A DNA stretch of 64,000 nt from GCA-2687025 sp964473525. Lineage in GTDB: Bacteria; Poribacteria; WGA-4E; GCA-2687025. The position numbers and the translations under genes were made by a program. Below are positions 48,603 through 57,718 of the stretch, piece after piece. The DNA lies in the NCBI GenBank assembly GCA_964473525.1, contig CAYYPK010000014.1, positions 100,385-164,384 of the forward strand. Reading direction: 5' to 3'. The stretch's first letter is position 1, and every line of letters starts with the position of its first letter. A model generated the notes under the pieces. The model saw nothing but the letters and a program-made list of their open reading frames with translations, was not told the DNA's origin and searched no databases.

Positions 48603-51600
48603 GGTTGCACGGCGTAGTAGAACGGGACGTCGTAGTCGGGGGCGAGTGTGTCCGACATGTAGAACGTCTCCAGCTGCGGGTTGTCTTCGTACGGCTCGAG
48701 GCGTAGACGGTGGGCCTCCCCATCGTCCCAATCAGCTGCGGCGAGCGTTTCGCCATCCAGTATCGCCCAGTGGGCGACGCGGATCCTTCCGCTCACGTCC
48801 GTTCCCCGATTGACCGCTTCGACGTCGTACTCGTACACGACGAGCGCCTCTCGATACGGCTGAATGTCCGCCAGCCGCGGAACCTGCGACCGCGCGAGAA
48901 GCCGTACGCGGGCCTCCGTCTCCCGAGTCGGCTTCCGGCTCTCGAGGATGCGCCGGTACGCCTCGTAGTTGGCCTCGGCCTCCGCGGCGTCAAGCACACG
49001 GCTGTAGATGGCGACGCCCTCGAGCGCGCCGGCCCAGTCGCGGTCATCGCGCCACTCGTCACCGAAGACGACGTGCTGAGGCTCCCAGTTGCGGAAGTCG
49101 CCCCGCACCCGGTCGGTGTCAACGACCTTGACGCCGTCCCTGTAGCACACGAGTCGACCGGGAGAATAGGTTACAAGCACGTGCGTGTAGCTATCGGTGG
49201 ACACGGCGCACAGTGGCGTCTCGGGGCTCGACCCGTTGGCTCCCGTGTCGGGCGTCCGCAGACGGAAGACCAGCTCGTCATCCTGCTGCGCGAGCGTGAA
49301 GTTCCGCGAACTGCCATCTGTCGAGAAGCTCACGATGCGCGCCGGCCCGTCTTGCAGTCTCTCGCCCGGCCTGACGACCGCCTCGACGGACAGCCGGTTG
49401 GTGGCGGTCAGATCGCGCAGCATCGTGTCGTCGACGTCAGGCGCGAGGAACGCTCCGCCGCCGACAGCCATCGCGAAGTTCCGATCCAGCCGCGCCCTGC
49501 CGCGTGGCAGTACGTTGTACGCGCGGTCTACATCGCCGGCGGTGACGAGGTTGTCGTGCTGGGCGGTGCCCCAGACAAACAGGGCCTGGTCGCGGTCGGA
49601 GGGCCAGACAAGCGGGATCTCGGCGCGTCGCGCGTCGCGCAGTTCCGCGAAGTCGTGGTGATTGCGGGCCGCCTCGTCCGCGTCCATGGCGCGGCTGTAC
49701 ACAGCGAACGCCTGTAGCTCGCCCGACCAGTCTCGCCCGCCGCCCCATTCGTCTCCGAGCACCAGGCGCTGCGGGTCCCAACTCGACAGGTCGCCGCTAA
49801 CGGCGTCCGTATCCGTCACCTTCTCGCCGTCCGCATAGCAGACGAGCCTGCCAGGCCGGTAGGTGACCACGACATGCATGGGCTTGCGGTCGTCGGCGCG
49901 GCCGAGTCGCACCTCGGGTCTCGTGCCGTTGTCGTCCGTGCTGGGCGTTCGGAGCCGGAAGACGAGCGAGCCACCGTCCTGCCCTAGGGTAAAGTTCCGT
50001 GAGTTCGGACTCGATGAGAAGGACACGATTCTGGCAGGCCCGCTCTGGCGCGTGTTGCCCGGCAGGATCACCGCCTCAACGGTGAGCTCGTCGGATTCCT
50101 TGCACGCCGCGAGTAAGCTGTCCGAGGCGCCAGCGACAGCGGCCGAGCCCCCGCCAAGCCGTAGCGCGCCGTCCCAGGCGCGCCGCGCCGCGCCCGCCAC
50201 CGACACGTCGTACGAACGCCACACGCCGTCTGCGGCTCCAGCGGCGTCTGCGTGGCCAGCCGACCACCCGACCACCAACCCGTCTCGGTTGCTCGGCCAC
50301 GCTGGCGGCCGGATCGCAAGCCGCGCCTCCTCCATCTTGTTCGATTTCTGCGCGCGGTCGCGCACGTCCTCGAGCCGCAGCATGTCCTCGCCAGCGATAG
50401 CGCGATCCGTGACCAGCACGACGCGCAACCCGTCGTCTTCCCACCGCCACCCGACAATCCTGGCGCCCGAATCCAAGCGCGCCTTGCCGGGGCGTTCCTG
50501 GACCGGCTCGTCGAACGTGACGGCTATCTCGTTGTCGCCGCGCACGTAGGCGGATACCGGCGCGGGCCGCTTCCGGGGCGCCACTGTCACCTCGCCACGC
50601 ACGGAGCGCTCGCCACGCCGCGCCGCCACACGATAGACCCCGGGATCGTCGTATGTGTGCTTCAGTGACCGGCCATCGTGCGCGCGACCGTCCCCAGATT
50701 CCCAGCGCCACTCCCCACCGTCCGCGGCCTCGGGCGCGCGCAACTCGACCCTGTGCGGGGCTTCGCCCGCGTGCCGGCCGAGCTCCAACGGACGCACGTA
50801 CACGTCAGGGAAGCGGTCGGTGCCCCCGTCGAAGGTGTATCGCGCCGGGGTTCCAATGATCTCCAGGGTCGCGGGGTCCGTGCGAGCCACGAAGATGTCG
50901 TAGTCCGCCGTGTGATGGTCGTGCTGGTTGGGCGACGCGCCGAACGCGAAGAGCTCGCTCCGGTAGGAGGACATTGGGAAGTAGATGTAGCTACGCTCTA
51001 ACGGGAGCATGGGGTCGTTCTTGCGCAGGATCGTGCTGATCTCGCGCGTTTGAAGGTTGATCCTGCGCACCGGGCCGCCGCCGCCCCCCATCCAGTATCC
51101 CCACACGCCGTCGTGCGTGAAGTAGGGCTGGCATCCGCCCTCCCGCTTTCGTGTCGCGATTTGCTGGCTCGCAGCGTCGTAGAGGGAGAACTCCGGCCAT
51201 CCTGCCGTGGCGTGGGTCTTCGTGGCGTTGAGCAGCCATCCGTATTCGTCGTGCGCGGCGGCGGTGCGCGCTTCGCTGCGCCCGGCGGTAAGGTCGTGCT
51301 CAAACGTCTGGCCGTTGCCGCCGATGTAGTTGAAAGTGCTGGCGTCGATCCACACGGCTGCGCGGTGCTCGAAGTACGCGCGGGCGTCCTCGGCGACGAT
51401 GCGATCCGCGCCAGTCGCCAGGTCCAATAGGTGCAGCGGCGCTGCGTCGGTCCTGCGGTGGTCCTTGTAGCCGTTGCGGTTGCGTGGGTAGCTCAGGTAG
51501 AGGAGTCGCGCGCCGTCGGGCGAGATGTGCGGACAGTAGTGATCGCGACCGTCCTCATCGGGTGTCACCTGACGCAGGCGCCCGCCGTCGAGGTCGCGCG

Positions 51601-51772
51601 CCCAGATCCGCCAGCGTCCCGTCCGGTCGGACTCCCAGACGACGACGCCGTCGCCGGCCTGCCCAACGTCCGCCCACCCCTCGGCGTCCTGCCCGGCTGT
51701 CTGGGCCAGGACGGCGAGGTGGAAACACGTCAGGGACAGTGCGGCCAGGACTGTCGCTCTCCTCGGCGCCAT
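48599..51772 (-). CDS. Large secreted PD40/PKD/LamG multidomain protein
   Basis: The 1057-residue product has a signal peptide (MAPRRATVLAALSLTCFHLAVLAQ). It then has a TolB/PD40-type beta-propeller region (about 30-300; VVVWESDRTGRWRIWARDLDG, ISPDGARLLYLS), a PKD domain near 365-410 (RSLKHTYDDPGVYRVAARR) and an Ig-like domain near 415-500. Two LamG/concanavalin units follow at about 515-700 and 710-930 (SRNFTLGQDG and SRNFTLAQQD; RLVCYADGEKV and RLVCYRDGVKV), then a C-terminal beta domain. LamG and PKD domains bind glycans. The start at 51772 follows a GGAGG six bases upstream. It is the first gene of the operon and probably a surface glycan-binding or matrix component. Confidence 0.82.
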   Translation of the reverse strand: MAPRRATVLAALSLTCFHLAVLAQTAGQDAEGWADVGQAGDGVVVWESDRTGRWRIWARDLDGGRLRQVTPDEDGRDHYCPHISPDGARLLYLSYPRNRNGYKDHRRTDAAPLHLLDLATGADRIVAEDARAYFEHRAAVWIDASTFNYIGGNGQTFEHDLTAGRSEARTAAAHDEYGWLLNATKTHATAGWPEFSLYDAASQQIATRKREGGCQPYFTHDGVWGYWMGGGGGPVRRINLQTREISTILRKNDPMLPLERSYIYFPMSSYRSELFAFGASPNQHDHHTADYDIFVARTDPATLEIIGTPARYTFDGGTDRFPDVYVRPLELGRHAGEAPHRVELRAPEAADGGEWRWESGDGRAHDGRSLKHTYDDPGVYRVAARRGERSVRGEVTVAPRKRPAPVSAYVRGDNEIAVTFDEPVQERPGKARLDSGARIVGWRWEDDGLRVVLVTDRAIAGEDMLRLEDVRDRAQKSNKMEEARLAIRPPAWPSNRDGLVVGWSAGHADAAGAADGVWRSYDVSVAGAARRAWDGALRLGGGSAAVAGASDSLLAACKESDELTVEAVILPGNTRQSGPARIVSFSSSPNSRNFTLGQDGGSLVFRLRTPSTDDNGTRPEVRLGRADDRKPMHVVVTYRPGRLVCYADGEKVTDTDAVSGDLSSWDPQRLVLGDEWGGGRDWSGELQAFAVYSRAMDADEAARNHHDFAELRDARRAEIPLVWPSDRDQALFVWGTAQHDNLVTAGDVDRAYNVLPRGRARLDRNFAMAVGGGAFLAPDVDDTMLRDLTATNRLSVEAVVRPGERLQDGPARIVSFSTDGSSRNFTLAQQDDELVFRLRTPDTGANGSSPETPLCAVSTDSYTHVLVTYSPGRLVCYRDGVKVVDTDRVRGDFRNWEPQHVVFGDEWRDDRDWAGALEGVAIYSRVLDAAEAEANYEAYRRILESRKPTRETEARVRLLARSQVPRLADIQPYREALVVYEYDVEAVNRGTDVSGRIRVAHWAILDGETLAAADWDDGEAHRLRLEPYEDNPQLETFYMSDTLAPDYDVPFYYAVQP

Positions 51773-51855
51773 GCACATCCTCCGGGAACTCCCGAACGGC
51801 ATCGACCCACGGTTCCGCATCAGAGTACTGCTGAGATGTTGCGCGCGCGTTACCT

Positions 51856-51875
51856 GCGGGGTAAATCGTGTTACC
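51856..51875. promoter_or_regulatory. Dyad in the divergent intergenic region
   Basis: GGGGTAA (51856-51862) and TTACCCC (51869-51875) form a perfect 7-bp inverted repeat with a 6-base centre, between the large LamG operon and the GNAT gene. It is a candidate operator for one or both transcripts. I found no strong promoter pair beside it. Confidence 0.45.
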
Positions 51876-52014
51876 CCTGCATAAACTGCCCCGCGACGCG
51901 CCTGCAGACAAGCTAGCCACCGGCCGGCGGCGGCGGCCCCTGTCGTTGCCCGCGCCCAGCGCCGGCTGCATAATCCGCGCAGCCAGCCGTCGTCACGCTC
52001 GACAAGGGGATCGC

Positions 52015-53121
52015 ATGTCAGACGCCAGCCACCGGCCTCGCGGCGCGACCGAGGCCGACCTACCGTCCCTCCGCGGGCTCGTCGGCGAGGTGTTCCGACC
52101 CAGCCTGGCGGACGAGTACCCTCAGCTGTTCCACGACGCGAATCTGACCAACTGCCGGGTAGTCGAGGTCGGCGGCAAGATCGTCTCTCACGTTGGGATG
52201 ACCGTCCAGGACGCGGCGCTGTACGGCTGTCGCATTCGAGTGGCCTGCATTGGCGGCGTCGCCACACACCCGGCTCACAGAGGCTCTGGCCACGCGGGCG
52301 CGTGCCTGGCCGACGCCATGTCCGTCGCGACGGCCGACGGCGCTGACATCATGATTATCTCGGGCGACCGGTCGTTGTACCGACGCGCGGGCTGCCGCCG
52401 CGTGGGCCACGACTTCTCCGCGTCTCTGCCAGCGGCGGCGCCGTCGAGCGACACGGTCTCGCTACGAGACGCTACGGCGGCCGACATCCCTACTCTCCGC
52501 GCGCTTCACCACCGCGAGCCGGTCCACTGGAAGAGGGATCCAGACACCTGGCGACGGGCGCTGTCTTGCGGCTGGGTGATGAATCGCGAGAGCCGCTTCA
52601 TTGTCGTGGAGGCGCACGGCGCGGCCGCAGGCTACTTCATCGCTCCGAAGGCGGTAGGCGAGGGCGACCTGCTACAGGTGTCCGAATACGCGGGCGACCG
52701 CGGATCGCTGCTGGCCGGCTTCGCGCGACATGTGAACGTCCGCGCCGCTGGCGTCCGCTGGCACATCCCCGGTGCCGACGAGTACGACAGGGCGTTGGCG
52801 GCCGCGCGAGGCGCGACGGTGAGTGAGTCCATGACCTCGGGGACGTACATCGTCCTGAACGCCGCGCAGCTCGTGGAACGCGTTCGACCCCTACTGGCGG
52901 AATACGTAGGCACCGTGGCCGACACGGTGTCGATCGAAGAGCGGGGCGGCGGGTACCGCGTGCGCGCGGCCTCCGGCACGCACGACCTCCCGGATCGTGG
53001 GTCGGTCGCGCACTTCCTCTTTGGCACGCGCGAGGACCGGCCCACACCCGCGCCGCCGTCGGGCCCGCTGGCGGACGCGTTCCCTCTGCCCACCCTCTGG
53101 TACGGCGTCAACTATGTCTGA
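52015..53121 (+). CDS. GNAT N-acetyltransferase (Eis-like, two-domain)
   Basis: This 368-residue protein resembles Eis/enhanced-intracellular-survival-type acetyltransferases. The first GNAT domain contains SHVGMTVQDAALYGCRIRVACIGGVATHPAHRGSGHAGACL (the acetyl-CoA R/G-x-x-G-x-G/A loop). A second region (AADIPTLRALHHREPVHWKRDPDTWRRAL) follows, then a C-terminal SCP2-like part (HDLPDRGSVAHFLFG). Typical substrates are amines or protein lysines. The ATG at 52015 has an AAGGGGA site four bases upstream. It overlaps the next gene by 8 bases. Confidence 0.85.
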   Translation: MSDASHRPRGATEADLPSLRGLVGEVFRPSLADEYPQLFHDANLTNCRVVEVGGKIVSHVGMTVQDAALYGCRIRVACIGGVATHPAHRGSGHAGACLADAMSVATADGADIMIISGDRSLYRRAGCRRVGHDFSASLPAAAPSSDTVSLRDATAADIPTLRALHHREPVHWKRDPDTWRRALSCGWVMNRESRFIVVEAHGAAAGYFIAPKAVGEGDLLQVSEYAGDRGSLLAGFARHVNVRAAGVRWHIPGADEYDRALAAARGATVSESMTSGTYIVLNAAQLVERVRPLLAEYVGTVADTVSIEERGGGYRVRAASGTHDLPDRGSVAHFLFGTREDRPTPAPPSGPLADAFPLPTLWYGVNYV

Positions 53122-53521
53122 CACCCGGGTGGCCGTGGCGGTCGCGTCTTGCCTGATCCTCGGAGTTGGCTGCGCGCCATCGGCTAGCAGGTTCCGCTGG
53201 GACATGGAGCGTGATGCCGGCATGGAGTCGAGGTGGTCGCTGAAGTCGCAGCGACTTGTGGTGCGCGGCATCACGGAGCGTGACGTGCGGTCGATCTGGG
53301 GCCGCCCAGACGACACCGTGCAGATGCCGCCCGCGTATCGAAGCCTGCTCTACGAAACGCGGGACGAGTGGATCACCGTGGTCTTCTATTACGGGCGCGT
53401 GGAGCGTGTCGAGACGATCAGTCGGTCGGGAGAAACTCCCCGAAGCGCGCGAACACCGGTCTCGTCTGGATCGCTCTCACCAGGCACGGATTCCGACGAA
53501 TCAGCTCCACCAGATCGCTGA
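53114..53521 (+). CDS. BamE/SmpA-like lipoprotein
   Basis: This 135-residue lipoprotein has lipobox LILGVGC (Cys at about residue 20). The domain KSQRLVVRGITERDVRSIWGRPDD...YETRDEWITVVFYYGRVERVE follows the SmpA/OmlA (BamE) pattern of a G-x-x-x-x-x-V...WG-x-P segment and a strand for the outer-membrane complex. It overlaps the upstream GNAT gene by 8 bases. The last ~33 residues after the domain lie antisense to the end of the TPR gene, a 104-base convergent overlap; this tail is Ser/Thr/Pro-rich and may be dispensable. Confidence 0.75.
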   Translation: MSDTRVAVAVASCLILGVGCAPSASRFRWDMERDAGMESRWSLKSQRLVVRGITERDVRSIWGRPDDTVQMPPAYRSLLYETRDEWITVVFYYGRVERVETISRSGETPRSARTPVSSGSLSPGTDSDESAPPDR

Positions 53522-54179
53522 CGTGACCTCTGTCGAGGAATCCGTAGACGTGCTTGTACAGGGGCCGCTCGCCCAACTGCAGGACCTTGTCGAACTCCGC
53601 CAGCTCCCGCTCCGCGCCGAAGCCATCATCCAGGCACGCGCGCATCGCGTATTCTGGGTTGAGGTGGCCCGCGCATATCAGCATGTTCAGCGCCTCGGCG
53701 GAGCGGCCGGCGTACGCGTGAGACCGCGCGAGGTTGTAGTAGATCCTCGGCCGATGCGGAGACGCCTTCCCCACCCGTAGCGCACTGTAGTAGCACGCTT
53801 CGGCCTCGTCGTGGCGGCCGACCCGCGCGAGCGCGTTCCCGAGGTTGACGAGTCCCTCGACGTTCTGCGGGTGGTACTTCAGGACGTTGAGATGCACGTG
53901 TACGGCGTCGTCGTACCGCTCCTGCTCCGTGTGGAGCGATGCCAGACCGAAGAGGGCATCAATGTCCGTGTCGCTGCACTGTAGCGCCGCGTGGTAGGCC
54001 CAATACGCGCTGGGCACGTCGTCGAGATCCCGGAACTCCCGCGCCATCGCCGCGTACACCTTGGCGCTCGGTTCCTCGCGAGCGATGAGCGCGAGCGCTT
54101 CGGTCGCCGCCTCGTGATTGCCGTTCTGGCGCTGCATGAGCGCGCGGCGCCACAGCGCGTCGATACCTTCGGTCGCCAC
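53418..54179 (-). CDS. TPR-repeat protein
   Basis: This 253-residue protein has four or five TPR units (NGNHEAATEALALIAREEPSAKVYAAMAR, CSDTDIDALFGLASLHTEQERYDDAV, HPQNVEGLVNLGNALARVGRHDEAEACYY, and RIYYNLARSHAYAGRSAEALNML). It ends in a distinct region, HVSDLVELIRRNPCLV then FARFGEFLPTD, that is not TPR-like. There is no signal peptide. Its 3' end overlaps the convergent BamE-like gene by 104 bases, yet the reading frame looks intact to the end, so both C-termini may be real. Confidence 0.78.
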   Translation of the reverse strand: MATEGIDALWRRALMQRQNGNHEAATEALALIAREEPSAKVYAAMAREFRDLDDVPSAYWAYHAALQCSDTDIDALFGLASLHTEQERYDDAVHVHLNVLKYHPQNVEGLVNLGNALARVGRHDEAEACYYSALRVGKASPHRPRIYYNLARSHAYAGRSAEALNMLICAGHLNPEYAMRACLDDGFGAERELAEFDKVLQLGERPLYKHVYGFLDRGHVSDLVELIRRNPCLVRAIQTRPVFARFGEFLPTD

Positions 54180-54291
54180 TTGTGCTCCTCGGCTGATGGG
54201 GCGTGGTGGCTATTATACGCGTTCGACGGCGCGGCGTCTGCGTTCCCGTCGTCTCACGGCCGTGCGGGAGTCCATTGTGCCCGCGTCACGC

Positions 54292-55056
54292 TCAGTACGG
54301 GGCTTTGATGGCTCCCCACCGCACCGCCACCTTGCCTCGCAGATCCACGCCCGCGGCGCCGATCGGGGCCCCTTCGGTCCACTGCGGGCCGCCCTCGAGT
54401 TCTCCGTCGTTGCCGTTGCCCGAGTCATCGGCGATCGCGACGCCTGCCCCCTCGTTGAAGTGCCACAGGACACGCGTGTTCGCATCTGTCTCGAACTCCC
54501 GCGTTTGCAGCGGGAAGTCCGCAGTGTAGCGGACCACATCGGACACGCGGACTTCGTCTATGACCCCGAGGAAGGGCGTGGTTCCGCAGCAGACGCGCCG
54601 TCCTACCTGGAACGGCTCGGCGGTGGACGCCAGGTCGACGGCGTTCGCCTTCGTTGGCGCCGGGGCCGCCACGCCGTCGATCCAGCCCTGCGTGTTCGTA
54701 CCGTCGTAGGTAACGGCGACGTGATGCCACTCGTTCATCGTGGGCTTGCCACCGCCAAACCAATCCCATGCGCCGGCCTGTATCGCGAACATGAAAGTGT
54801 CGCCCGCGCGCAGCGCCATCTCGTAGCTGTTCTCCTTGTTGATGATGATGCCGTCGCCGTTCTGCGGCCCGGTGGCCTTGATCCACGCCTCCATGGTGAA
54901 CGCCTTGCCCTCGACGTCGAGACTGTCGCTGTCGGGCGCGATGGCGCTGTCCGCGGGGTCGGCGAAGAACTCCAGGGCGCTGTTGGCGCTTGCCGCAGTG
55001 GCGAACAGCGCGGCGGCAGCCACGCATAGAGCGATGCAGACAGAACGTAGACGCAT
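54292..55056 (-). CDS. Secreted LamG/concanavalin-domain protein
   Basis: The 254-residue product has a signal peptide (MRLRSVCIALCVAAAALFATAASA) and a single LamG-like domain: VEGKAFTMEAWIKATGPQNGDG, DTFMFAIQAGAW, WHHVAVTYDGTNTQGWIDGV and VIDEVRVSDVVRYT. A final Asn/Gly-rich segment (NEGAGVAIADDSGNGNDGEL) is typical of this repeat family. Such proteins bind glycans. It belongs to the same broad LamG type as the modules of the large protein in the acetylation operon. A GGGAGGG site precedes the ATG. Confidence 0.87.
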   Translation of the reverse strand: MRLRSVCIALCVAAAALFATAASANSALEFFADPADSAIAPDSDSLDVEGKAFTMEAWIKATGPQNGDGIIINKENSYEMALRAGDTFMFAIQAGAWDWFGGGKPTMNEWHHVAVTYDGTNTQGWIDGVAAPAPTKANAVDLASTAEPFQVGRRVCCGTTPFLGVIDEVRVSDVVRYTADFPLQTREFETDANTRVLWHFNEGAGVAIADDSGNGNDGELEGGPQWTEGAPIGAAGVDLRGKVAVRWGAIKAPY

Positions 55057-55171
55057 GCCGATCCCTCCCTTATCCGAATGAGCGACGGGAGCCGTACGCG
55101 GTCCCCCCGCGCTCGTATGGCGTGGTAGGCATCCTAGCGCACCGCGCCGACGCGCGACAACGGAGCCACCC

Positions 55172-57718
55172 TCACTTGGCGGGCTGGGTAACGCGCAGCA
55201 CGCTGTTCGCCTCGGCGCCCTGCGTCCACTGGACTCGGCCGTTCGGCCAACGCACCGCTACCCGGTCGACGTGGGTCGCGTCCCCGAGGCCGAACAGCAG
55301 CCTGGGGTCGTTCGAGGACGCATAGCTCGCGCCTCCAACGACCTGGCGAGCCTGCAGTAGGCCGCCGGCCTCCACGACGACACGCGCGCCGACGCCCGCG
55401 GTGTTTGGCGCCTGGCCGTGGAGGACGACACGCAGCCACGTCCCAGCGCCCTCCCCGTCGTTGCGTAAGAGGCGACCAGGCCGCGCGGAGCTGGCGACGT
55501 AGACGTCAACGTCACCATCGTCGTCGTAATCCGCGAACGCCGCGCCGCGTCCCACGTACGATCCTGGAGCCGCGCCGGGCCTGAGCGCGTAGCTCCCACG
55601 CCCGTCGTTCAGGTAGAGCTGGGCCGCCTGCTCGTACGACGCGGCGCCACCGCTCATCTCGGCGACGTTCGGCTGTAGGCCGCCGTTCACGGTGAAGATG
55701 TCGAGGTCCATGTCGTTGTCGATGTCCACGAACGCCGTCCCAAACGCCAGCATCGCGACGCTGTCCGCCGCCAGACCAGAAGCCGCCGTCACATCCGTGA
55801 ACGAGCCGTCGCGGTTGTTGCGGTAGAGCGTGTTGGTCTCCGCCGAGGAATTGGTGACGAACAGGTCGAGGGCTCCGTCGGCGTTGTAGTCGCCGAAGTC
55901 GACGCCCATGCCGCCCTCCGGCAAGCCGTCGCCGCTGTACCCCGCGCCCGTGGCGAGGGCGACATCGACGAACGTCCCGTCGCCGCGGTTGCGGTACAGG
56001 AGGTTGCGCGTCGTGTCGTTGGCCACGTAGATGTCGACCCAGCCATCGCTGTCGTAGTCTGCGGCAACGACGCCTAGACCCTTGCCCTCGACGCTGTTGG
56101 CGACCCCGGCAGCGTCGGTGACGTCGACGAACGTGCCATCACCCTCATTGCGATAGAGGATGTCCGACTCGCCCTGGTAGAAGCGTGGATGGCAATACTC
56201 TAGGAGGCCGCTGTCCGGGCCCACGCACGGCTGCATCGACAGGTCGTACACCACGTAGTTTACGACGTAGAGGTCCAGGTCGCCGTCGTTGTCCACGTCC
56301 GCGAAGGCGCTGCTGACACTCCACTCGTCTCCGTCCACACCAGCGCGCCCGGCCCTGCGGAACGTGCCGTCGCCGTTGTTGCGGTACAGGGCGTTGGGCC
56401 CGTAGTTCGTCACGTAAAGGTCGGTGAGCCCGTCACCGTCGTAGTCAGCGGCCGCGACGCCCATGCCATAACCGGTATCGCCAACGCCTGACGCGTCGGT
56501 GACGTCCGCGAATAGGCCGTCGCCGTCGTTGCGGTAGAGCGCGTTCGCCGCCCCGGCGGCTCCTGGGTCGTCGCCCAGAGCGCCGCTGTTGACGAGGTAC
56601 AGGTCCATGTCACCATCGCCGTCGGCGTCGAAGAACGCCGCGCCCGGCCCCATGGTCTCCGGCAGATGCTTCCTGTCGCTCAGTCCAGCCTCGTGCGTGA
56701 AGTGGATTCCCGCCGCCTCTGTCACGTCCGTGAACAGCGCCGGGAGGGGCGTGACGGGCGTGGTCGGCGCCGTGGGCGCCCTGCTGGCGCCGGGAGGCCG
56801 CTGAGCGGCGCCCACGGGCTCGCGAGCCCGCGAACTGTCCAGGGCGAGCACACAGCGGAACCCCACGAACTCGTAGCGGCCTTCGGGCACGTCTCGGCCG
56901 CGGTAGGCGTTTCGCAGCGTGATCGCCGTGCCGCTCCACCCCCCGCCGCGGACAACTCTGAGCACCCGCGCCCCCGGCCGGCCGACGCTCGCCGGGTCAG
57001 AGGCCGCGCCGGTGGCGTAGTAGTCGACTGCGTAGGCGTCGAGGCACCACTCGGCGGCGTTGCCCACTAGGTCGTGGATGCCCAAGTCGTTGGCTGGGAA
57101 GCTAGCCACGGGCGCCGTGGTCGCGTATCCGTCGGCGACGCCGCCGCCGAAGTTGCCCACGCCCGCTGGCGGCGGCCACGTGTCGCCCCACGGGTACGTC
57201 CGGCCGACATGCCCGCCACGCGCCGCCCGCTCCCACTGTGCTTCGGTCGGCAAGGACTTGCCAGTCCAACTCGCGTAGGCCGCCGCGTCGTCCCACGAGA
57301 CACCGACGACAGGATGGGTGGGCGCATTCAACCGCGCGTCGCCCCAGTACGCAGGCTCGGCGCGCCCGGTCGCCACGAGAAACTCGGCGTAAGCGGCGTT
57401 CGTGACCTCGTGCCTGTCCATGTAGAACGCGGACAACGCCACCTTGCGCCGAGGAGTCTCGTCCTCGAACCACTGCCGCACGATGGGTCTGCCGGGACTG
57501 TGCGGCCGTAGCGTCGCCGTGAGTTCGTCGAGCTCCTCGGCGTCCGTGCCCATCATGAAGGACGCTGCCGGCACGAGCGCCATCTCCACCCCTGTGGGGA
57601 GCTCGATGGTTCGAGGTCGGCCGTCGGCGAGATCCTGACCGCGGAGGGCCGAGGCGCAGAGGGCGAGGAAGACGCAGGCGAGCGCGCGGGAGGTACGGCG
57701 GCCCACGGGATCCTCCAT
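55172..57718 (-). CDS. FGE/sulfatase-modifying domain fused to FG-GAP repeats and ASPIC/UnbV
   Basis: The 848-residue secreted protein begins with a signal peptide (ALACVFLALCASALRG). The first domain (about 35-295) is a formylglycine-generating-enzyme-like (SUMF1) fold: FMMGTDAEELDEL, SAFYMDRHEVTNAAYAEFL, SWDDAAAYASWTGKSLPTEAQWE, LGIHDLVGNAAEWC and RVVRGGGWSG. Then come several FG-GAP/VCBS calcium loops of DxDxDG type (DADGDGDMDLYL, DYDGDGLTDLYV, DVDNDGDLDLYV) from about 320 to 730, and a C-terminal ASPIC/UnbV domain (VAVRWPNGRVQWT). Whether the FGE Cys pair is present is unclear from the sequence; a scaffold or inactive domain is possible. It is an unusual fusion. Confidence 0.88.
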   Translation of the reverse strand: MEDPVGRRTSRALACVFLALCASALRGQDLADGRPRTIELPTGVEMALVPAASFMMGTDAEELDELTATLRPHSPGRPIVRQWFEDETPRRKVALSAFYMDRHEVTNAAYAEFLVATGRAEPAYWGDARLNAPTHPVVGVSWDDAAAYASWTGKSLPTEAQWERAARGGHVGRTYPWGDTWPPPAGVGNFGGGVADGYATTAPVASFPANDLGIHDLVGNAAEWCLDAYAVDYYATGAASDPASVGRPGARVLRVVRGGGWSGTAITLRNAYRGRDVPEGRYEFVGFRCVLALDSSRAREPVGAAQRPPGASRAPTAPTTPVTPLPALFTDVTEAAGIHFTHEAGLSDRKHLPETMGPGAAFFDADGDGDMDLYLVNSGALGDDPGAAGAANALYRNDGDGLFADVTDASGVGDTGYGMGVAAADYDGDGLTDLYVTNYGPNALYRNNGDGTFRRAGRAGVDGDEWSVSSAFADVDNDGDLDLYVVNYVVYDLSMQPCVGPDSGLLEYCHPRFYQGESDILYRNEGDGTFVDVTDAAGVANSVEGKGLGVVAADYDSDGWVDIYVANDTTRNLLYRNRGDGTFVDVALATGAGYSGDGLPEGGMGVDFGDYNADGALDLFVTNSSAETNTLYRNNRDGSFTDVTAASGLAADSVAMLAFGTAFVDIDNDMDLDIFTVNGGLQPNVAEMSGGAASYEQAAQLYLNDGRGSYALRPGAAPGSYVGRGAAFADYDDDGDVDVYVASSARPGRLLRNDGEGAGTWLRVVLHGQAPNTAGVGARVVVEAGGLLQARQVVGGASYASSNDPRLLFGLGDATHVDRVAVRWPNGRVQWTQGAEANSVLRVTQPAK

